Below, piece after piece: positions 59,670 through 64,000 of a DNA stretch of 64,000 nucleotides. The first letter of the stretch is position 1; each line of letters starts with the position of its first letter. The stretch is from contig CAYFXE010000015.1 of assembly GCA_964347035.1 (NCBI GenBank), forward strand, positions 1-64,000, in the 5' to 3' direction. The stretch is from CAYFXE01 sp964347035. Its GTDB lineage: Bacteria > Acidobacteriota > Aminicenantia > Aminicenantales > Aminicenantaceae. The translations under genes were made by a program, and so were the position numbers. Below the pieces are notes generated by a model. That model did no database searches. It was given only the letters and a program-made list of their open reading frames with translations, and was not told the origin of the DNA.

Positions 59670-60593
59670 TCAGGATGGGGTAATTACCCGCCCAAGAGCT
59701 TGAACAGCGGATAGGGGAAAAGTCCGACCAGAAAGTTTCTCCAAATCTGCGAAGGACTCTATCTCTTGATCCGTGAGAACGGGTTGCCCTGAAGAGATTC
59801 TTTCATACATATCTGCCAGCGCGATGATGCTGCTTCCCAAGGGAATCTCGTCCAAATCTTTATCCACTACGTCGGCCTCTTCGACGTAATAGTGGAAGTA
59901 GCCAAAAAGAAGGGGTTCAATCTCCTTGAGCAGTAAGGCAGTCGTTTTCAACATCACTTTTTCCTTATCACTCCACTCGACCTCGGGCACTTTGACATCT
60001 TTTCTCATAAACCGGAAAACTTCATTAAACAAGGGTAGATTATCCCGTAAGTTTCCGGCTTCGTAAAGGAGGGCTGCTGATTTGATATTCTCGACGTCTC
60101 TTGTCTTCAACCCCGCCTCATGGGCCATTCTGCCGGCGAGAAGAGAGACTCTCAGACTGCGTGGCCTTTCCTCGTCAGCCATCTCCAGGTATTTGAGCAT
60201 GATTTCTAACACACCCACATAAGCTCTCCTCAAACCTTTAATCTGATTTCTCCTCTGTTCCGAGACTAGGCCGATGATCGCTCCCGTCAGGATCAGAAAG
60301 CCTCCCCAAGTCAAGATAGTAATCAGCTCATCGAGTGAAACTGCCTGTCTTTGACCAAACACCAGGTTGAAAAAGATAAAATAGAGAATGACCAAAAGCA
60401 CACAGAATATGGCCGTCAGGACCGCTTGTCTTTTTCCCAGGAAATATCCAGAGAGAATGACGGGCAGGAAAAAAAAGTTCAGGAAGGAAAGTTTATAGAT
60501 CACGAGGAAGGCAATCACCAAGATTCCAAGGAATATCAGGATGATGAGACTGAGTTCGAAGTGATCGAAGAAAAATTTCTTTATTTTATTCAT
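59670..60593 (-). CDS. Membrane protein with degenerate HD-GYP domain
   Basis: ATG 60593 has AGGGG about six bases upstream; the longer in-frame ORF lacks one. Four or so TM helices fill residues 15-125 (LSLIILIFLGILVIAFLVIYKLS, ILYFIFFNLV, LTWGGFLILTGAIIGLVS). The C-terminal domain has the HD-GYP outline, but the HD pair is replaced: RVSLLAGRMAHEAGL and ALLYEAGNLRDN where the family has H and HDIGK, and no GYP is seen. It is therefore unlikely to cleave c-di-GMP and may bind a nucleotide or a partner. It is divergent from sppA. Confidence 0.75.
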   Translation of the reverse strand: MNKIKKFFFDHFELSLIILIFLGILVIAFLVIYKLSFLNFFFLPVILSGYFLGKRQAVLTAIFCVLLVILYFIFFNLVFGQRQAVSLDELITILTWGGFLILTGAIIGLVSEQRRNQIKGLRRAYVGVLEIMLKYLEMADEERPRSLRVSLLAGRMAHEAGLKTRDVENIKSAALLYEAGNLRDNLPLFNEVFRFMRKDVKVPEVEWSDKEKVMLKTTALLLKEIEPLLFGYFHYYVEEADVVDKDLDEIPLGSSIIALADMYERISSGQPVLTDQEIESFADLEKLSGRTFPLSAVQALGRVITPS

Positions 60594-60739
60594 GGTATCC
60601 CCCTGGAATTTTTCCCTCGATTCGAGAGATTTATACCATCCACAGCACATCAAGTCAACCCGACGCTCCTTCTTCTAACGATCGCTTAGACGCTATCCGT
60701 GCTCCCTGCCGACCCTCTTCAGTTGGGGGTTAATATCTA

Positions 60740-60748
60740 TGCTATAAT
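60740..60748 (+). promoter_or_regulatory. Extended -10 promoter of sppA
   Basis: TGCTATAAT (60740-60748) is a perfect extended -10. No good -35 is at the right distance. The leader to the ATG at 60789 would be about 35 bases. Confidence 0.6.
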
Positions 60749-60788
60749 GCAGAGTCATGAGTTAGAATTCTAGTATCGAGGAGGTATC

Positions 60789-61757
60789 ATGAGAAAATCG
60801 GCTTTGATCTTTTTTCTGATATTTTACATCTCTGGATGTTCCCCCCACTTCCACTTAGACTTTTTAGGGAAGGAGAAGATTACGGAAGTTATCCTCAGGA
60901 AAAGCGAGGCCAAAGAAAAAATCCTTGTCCTTGATATCTCGGGTATCATCGGGTCCACTCTTAAACCCGGCCTGTTGGAGAGGGAGGGTGATATTCTATC
61001 TCGGGTCTACTACAGGTTAGAGAAAGCGGCCGAGGATGAAAGGGTGAAAGGGATCATCTTGCGCCTGGACACCCCTGGAGGCGAGGTAACTGCCAGCGAT
61101 ATCCTGTACAAGGAAATCCTCAATTTTAAGGAAAAAACGAGTGTGCCTGTGGTGGCCCTGATGATGGGATTGGCAGCCTCGGGGGGATACTATGTTGCTT
61201 CGGCCTCTGATTATATCATTGCTCATCCCTCGACGATCACCGGGAGTATCGGAGTTATCTCTCTCTTTCCAAACCTTGAAGAGCTTTTCTCGAAAATTGG
61301 CCTGGAAATGACTGTCATCAAGTCTGGCAAGATGAAAGACTCAGGCAGTGCTTTCCGGGATTTAACCGAGGAAGAGCATAAAGTCTTCCAAGAGATTGTC
61401 GATGAACTTTACCAGAAATTTCTAGACGTGGTCTATGCCAACAGGAAAGAAGCTCTTTCCAGAGAGGAACTAGGAGCGATCGCCGATGGACGAGTCTTCA
61501 CGGCCGCCCAAGCTCACAGCCTGAAGCTCATCGATGAGATTGGATATTTTGATTCTGCTCTTCAGAAGGTTCTCGATCTTGCTCAACTTGAAGAGGCCAA
61601 TGTTATCGCCTACACCTATTACCCGAAATCAAAAACCAATATCTATGCCGCTAGTTTTTTATCCTCCTCCCTCTTCGAAAAGAAAGCTGCAGAAAAAATC
61701 CTGAACTCTCTGCAAAGTGGATTCTATTATATCTGGCTTCCTCAACTATCGCGGTGA
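60789..61757 (+). CDS. sppA: Signal peptide peptidase SppA, lipoprotein form
   Basis: Serine/lysine protease of the S49 family that cuts left-over signal peptides. The N-terminal lipobox ISGC at about 15-18 suggests lipid anchoring, unlike the TM-anchored E. coli form. The catalytic Ser lies in MGLAASGGYYVAS near residue 133 and the Lys in KSGKMKDSGS near 184. DTPGGEVTASD near 95 is the substrate-strand region. The length of 322 fits the short (half-size) form. GAGGAGG lies before the ATG. The UroD-like gene follows 18 bases later. Confidence 0.9.
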   Translation: MRKSALIFFLIFYISGCSPHFHLDFLGKEKITEVILRKSEAKEKILVLDISGIIGSTLKPGLLEREGDILSRVYYRLEKAAEDERVKGIILRLDTPGGEVTASDILYKEILNFKEKTSVPVVALMMGLAASGGYYVASASDYIIAHPSTITGSIGVISLFPNLEELFSKIGLEMTVIKSGKMKDSGSAFRDLTEEEHKVFQEIVDELYQKFLDVVYANRKEALSREELGAIADGRVFTAAQAHSLKLIDEIGYFDSALQKVLDLAQLEEANVIAYTYYPKSKTNIYAASFLSSSLFEKKAAEKILNSLQSGFYYIWLPQLSR

Positions 61758-61775
61758 ATCAGGATAAGAGGAATA

Positions 61776-63017
61776 ATGACTTCGCGAGAGAGGGTTTTAA
61801 CAGCGTTGAATCATCGCCAACCAGATAGAGTCCCTGTTGACTTTTCGGGTCATCGGTCTTCTGGTATCGCTGCCCTGGTTTATCCCAAGCTTCGTAAGTC
61901 CTTGGGCCTGCCAGAAAAACCCGTTCGCATCTACGATATGGTGCAACAGCTTGCCATCGTTGATGAAGATGTACTCGAACGATTCGATGTTGACACAATA
62001 GAAATGGGACGAGGATTTCTCTTGGAGGAAGAAGATTGGAAGGAATGGGTTTTGCCCGATGGAACTCCTTGCCTGATTCCAGATTACATTAATATTGAAA
62101 AGCAGGGACAGGACTGGATGATACTCTCGGATGAGGCCCTCGAGCTGGGGATTCAAAAGCAGGGATGCCTCTATTTTGAACAGACTTATTATCCTCTTAT
62201 GGAACGTGGTATTGAGAACGATGATTTTTCTGATTTGGAAGATGTACTGAAACGAACACTCTGGACCGCAGTGGTTCATCCTGGAGCACATCTATCTCTT
62301 GATGAAGTCGGACTTCGAGAGATGACTGAACGGGCAAAAGCCTTGCGCGAATCTACTGATAGAGCAATCATCGGATTGTTCGGAGGGAGCATGTTTGAAA
62401 TCCCCCAGATGCTTTACCGCATGGACAATTATCTCTTGTATATGAGCATGTATCCGGATGCCGTGTCGCGTCTATCAGAGAGTTTGTGCGGTATTCACCT
62501 CCAAAACTTGGAAAAGTGGCTAAGGGCGGTTGGCCCCTACATTGATATCATCCTTTTTGGGGACGACTTCGGAGGACAGACTGGTCCTTTGATATCAACT
62601 GAGATGTACAGCCGCTATTTTAAACCTTATCATCGCCAGCTCTGGAGAAAGGCGAGGGAACAAGCAGATGTTAAAATCATGCTTCACTGCTGCGGGAGTG
62701 TGCGTGAACTGCTTCCAGATTTTATAGATGCCGGCCTGGATGTCATCAATCCCGTACAGATCAACTCTGCCGGTATGGACGCCGAAGAGCTAAAATCCGA
62801 ATTCGGTGATGACCTAACCTTCTGGGGAGGAGGGTGTGATACACAAGAAATTCTTCCCTCAGCCTCTATAGAGAAAGTCCAAAAGCATGTTCAAAATCAG
62901 GTCAAGATACTCAATCCGGGTGGTGGATTCGTTTTTCAACAGGTCCACAACATTCAGGCCGATGTGCCTCCAGAGAATATCATGGCTATGTTTGATGCCA
63001 TAAACGCATCCTCCTGA
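61776..63017 (+). CDS. Uroporphyrinogen-decarboxylase-family (corrinoid methyltransferase-like) protein
   Basis: TIM-barrel protein of the UroD superfamily, 413 residues. TSRERVLTALNHRQPDRVPVDFSGH is the family N-terminus. Late HCCGSVRELLPDFIDAGLDVINPVQ and WGGGCDTQEILP are zinc/substrate-site blocks of the MtaA/CmuA methyltransferase branch, whereas true HemE motifs (FAGAPWT, YLGGR) are missing. So a methyltransferase acting with a corrinoid protein is more likely than haem synthesis. No corrinoid-protein gene is seen in the window. AGAGGA lies close to the ATG. A symporter gene follows 12 bases later and may bring in the substrate. Confidence 0.8.
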   Translation: MTSRERVLTALNHRQPDRVPVDFSGHRSSGIAALVYPKLRKSLGLPEKPVRIYDMVQQLAIVDEDVLERFDVDTIEMGRGFLLEEEDWKEWVLPDGTPCLIPDYINIEKQGQDWMILSDEALELGIQKQGCLYFEQTYYPLMERGIENDDFSDLEDVLKRTLWTAVVHPGAHLSLDEVGLREMTERAKALRESTDRAIIGLFGGSMFEIPQMLYRMDNYLLYMSMYPDAVSRLSESLCGIHLQNLEKWLRAVGPYIDIILFGDDFGGQTGPLISTEMYSRYFKPYHRQLWRKAREQADVKIMLHCCGSVRELLPDFIDAGLDVINPVQINSAGMDAEELKSEFGDDLTFWGGGCDTQEILPSASIEKVQKHVQNQVKILNPGGGFVFQQVHNIQADVPPENIMAMFDAINASS

Positions 63018-63029
63018 GAACCTGAAACC

Positions 63030-64000
63030 ATGAAGTTATTGGATTTCTTAGTGATCGCCCTGTATTTCATCATCGTCGTAGGATTGGGCTTCTTCTATAA
63101 AAATCGAGCCTCGCAGAATCTCGAAGCCTATTTTTTAGGTGGTCGAAGGCTTCATTGGCTCGCTCTAGCCATATCCGGATCTGTGTCCAACTTCGACATC
63201 ACAGGCACAATGTGGATTGTCTCCGTCCTCTTTATCCTCGGGATGAAGTCCATGTGGCATCACTGGATGTGGGGATTCTTGATGGGAGCCTTTTTCCTGG
63301 CATACACTGGAAAATGGGTTCGCCGCTCCAGCGTCATGACTGCGGCCGAGTGGATGAAAACCCGCTTCGGTGATGACAAAGCTGGCCGGACAGCTCGAAC
63401 TGTTTATGCGCTGATGGCTATACTGACCCAGGCCAGCTTTTTGGGCTACGCCTTCCAAGGTATCGGCAAATTCGCTTCTGTTTACATTCCTCTGGAATCT
63501 TTAGCTCAGCATACCAACATCCACTGGGTAAAGATACTTCTGACAAGGAGTGAGCCTGAAGTTTTGGCCATCATCATCATCAGTCTGACAACTCTGTATG
63601 TTATCCTTGGTGGTCTATTCAGTGTGGTGATCACGGATGTGATCCAGACTGTTGTGTTAAGCTTGAGCAGTGTTCTCATAGCTGGAATAACCTGGTTTCG
63701 CCTCGATAAGAGTATCATCTCACGTTTACCTGAAGGATTTTTTTCTCTTCGTGTTTCTTGGCGACTACCTGAGTTCAGCGGAACCGAGAATGCCTATTTT
63801 GAGTTTTTTGGCGCACTCGTTATCGTCTGGATTTTAAAGGGATTTTTGTTGAATGCTGGAGGACCGGCCCAAATGTATGACTTCCAGCGGTTCCTCGCCG
63901 CAAAAAATGACCGCGATGCTGCCAAGGTCGGGGCCGCCTGGAGTGTTTTCCTGGTCGTACGATGGGCTATGGTTATGGGAATAGTGCTTTTAGCTCTCAC
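63030..64000 (+). CDS. Sodium/solute symporter (SSS family), 3' end outside window
   Basis: The ORF runs off the window end, which is why its 323 residues have no stop. ATG 63030 follows the UroD-like stop by 12 bases. TM1 VIALYFIIVVGLGFFY, then AYFLGGRRLHWLALAISGSVSNFDITGTMWI, the SSS signature for the first part of the LeuT-like fold with a sodium-site region. WLIFxxLGG-type helices follow. Seven or so TM helices are visible. The substrate is unknown; the arrangement with the UroD-like protein suggests uptake of a methylated compound such as a betaine. Confidence 0.83.
   Translation, partial: MKLLDFLVIALYFIIVVGLGFFYKNRASQNLEAYFLGGRRLHWLALAISGSVSNFDITGTMWIVSVLFILGMKSMWHHWMWGFLMGAFFLAYTGKWVRRSSVMTAAEWMKTRFGDDKAGRTARTVYALMAILTQASFLGYAFQGIGKFASVYIPLESLAQHTNIHWVKILLTRSEPEVLAIIIISLTTLYVILGGLFSVVITDVIQTVVLSLSSVLIAGITWFRLDKSIISRLPEGFFSLRVSWRLPEFSGTENAYFEFFGALVIVWILKGFLLNAGGPAQMYDFQRFLAAKNDRDAAKVGAAWSVFLVVRWAMVMGIVLLAL

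Overview
The window looks like a scaffold from an uncultured Gram-negative bacterium. There are two runs of exactly ten Ns (2025-2034 and 55391-55400), which are scaffold gaps. The genes include lipoproteins, a likely outer-membrane beta-barrel (DUF5916), a twin-arginine signal, diheme c-type lipoproteins, NtrC-type regulation and many secreted peptidases and amidohydrolases. I would guess an Aminicenantes- or Acidobacteriota-like peptide and amino-acid degrader. That placement is inference from gene content; no 16S rRNA gene is present.

Layout. 1-52: 5' part of a tRNA-Ala(GGC) gene on the minus strand with a good promoter. 355-7263: a plus-strand housekeeping run ftsH-folP-cdaA-cdaR-glmM-pdxJ-DUF488, covering proteolysis, folate, c-di-AMP, cell-wall precursor and vitamin B6. 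7366-17044: an APC permease with Usp domains, an M20 amidohydrolase, a GGQ release-factor-like rescue protein, M14 and M28 peptidases, a PTS-EIIA/zinc-ribbon fusion and a PfkB kinase. 17279-20879: LarA, an orphan Cas6 coupled to an isochorismatase-fold hydrolase, and a small membrane protein. 20937-25965: poly-gamma-glutamate synthesis genes (pgsB, pgsC, pgsW) behind a DUF5916 barrel. 26110-32970: Tag glycosylase, archaemetzincin, a MocR regulator with a radical SAM enzyme, a Tat-exported class V aminotransferase, a decayed DUF89 gene, a Nudix hydrolase and DUF5654. 33051-39720: a secreted transglutaminase, a lone receiver, and a solute-binding-protein / histidine kinase / sigma54-regulator set joined by ATGA overlaps. 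40015-45048: creatininase, ferritin-like protein, diheme lipoprotein and M19 dipeptidase. 45388-49750: carAB. 50013-57203: a GNAT protein, a CehA-type PHP hydrolase, then a probable lipid set (CDP-alcohol phosphotransferase, radical SAM, VTT membrane protein, diacylglycerol kinase). 57213-64000: amidohydrolase, DUF429, a degenerate HD-GYP membrane protein, SppA, a UroD-like methyltransferase and a truncated SSS symporter.

The most unusual signals are these. A dispersed two-part element occurs in three full copies (11614, 34653, 45142), each with a GTAAGCAT box and a hairpin core 70-71 nt away, and a fourth copy carries the box alone (56180). A Cas6 gene stands without any array or other cas gene. 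An EIIA domain is fused to a C4 zinc ribbon. A complete solute-binding-protein/kinase/sigma54-regulator set has a GAFTDA variant and a frameshift in the signal peptide. A whole DUF89 gene can be read in decay. The pgs genes follow a probable outer-membrane barrel.

The genes share a theme. Many exported or lipidated hydrolases (M14, M28, M19, creatininase, transglutaminase, amidohydrolase) sit with amino-acid or peptide uptake and sensing (APC-Usp, SBP-HK-RR, SSS) and with amino-acid conversion enzymes. This fits an organism living on proteins and peptides.
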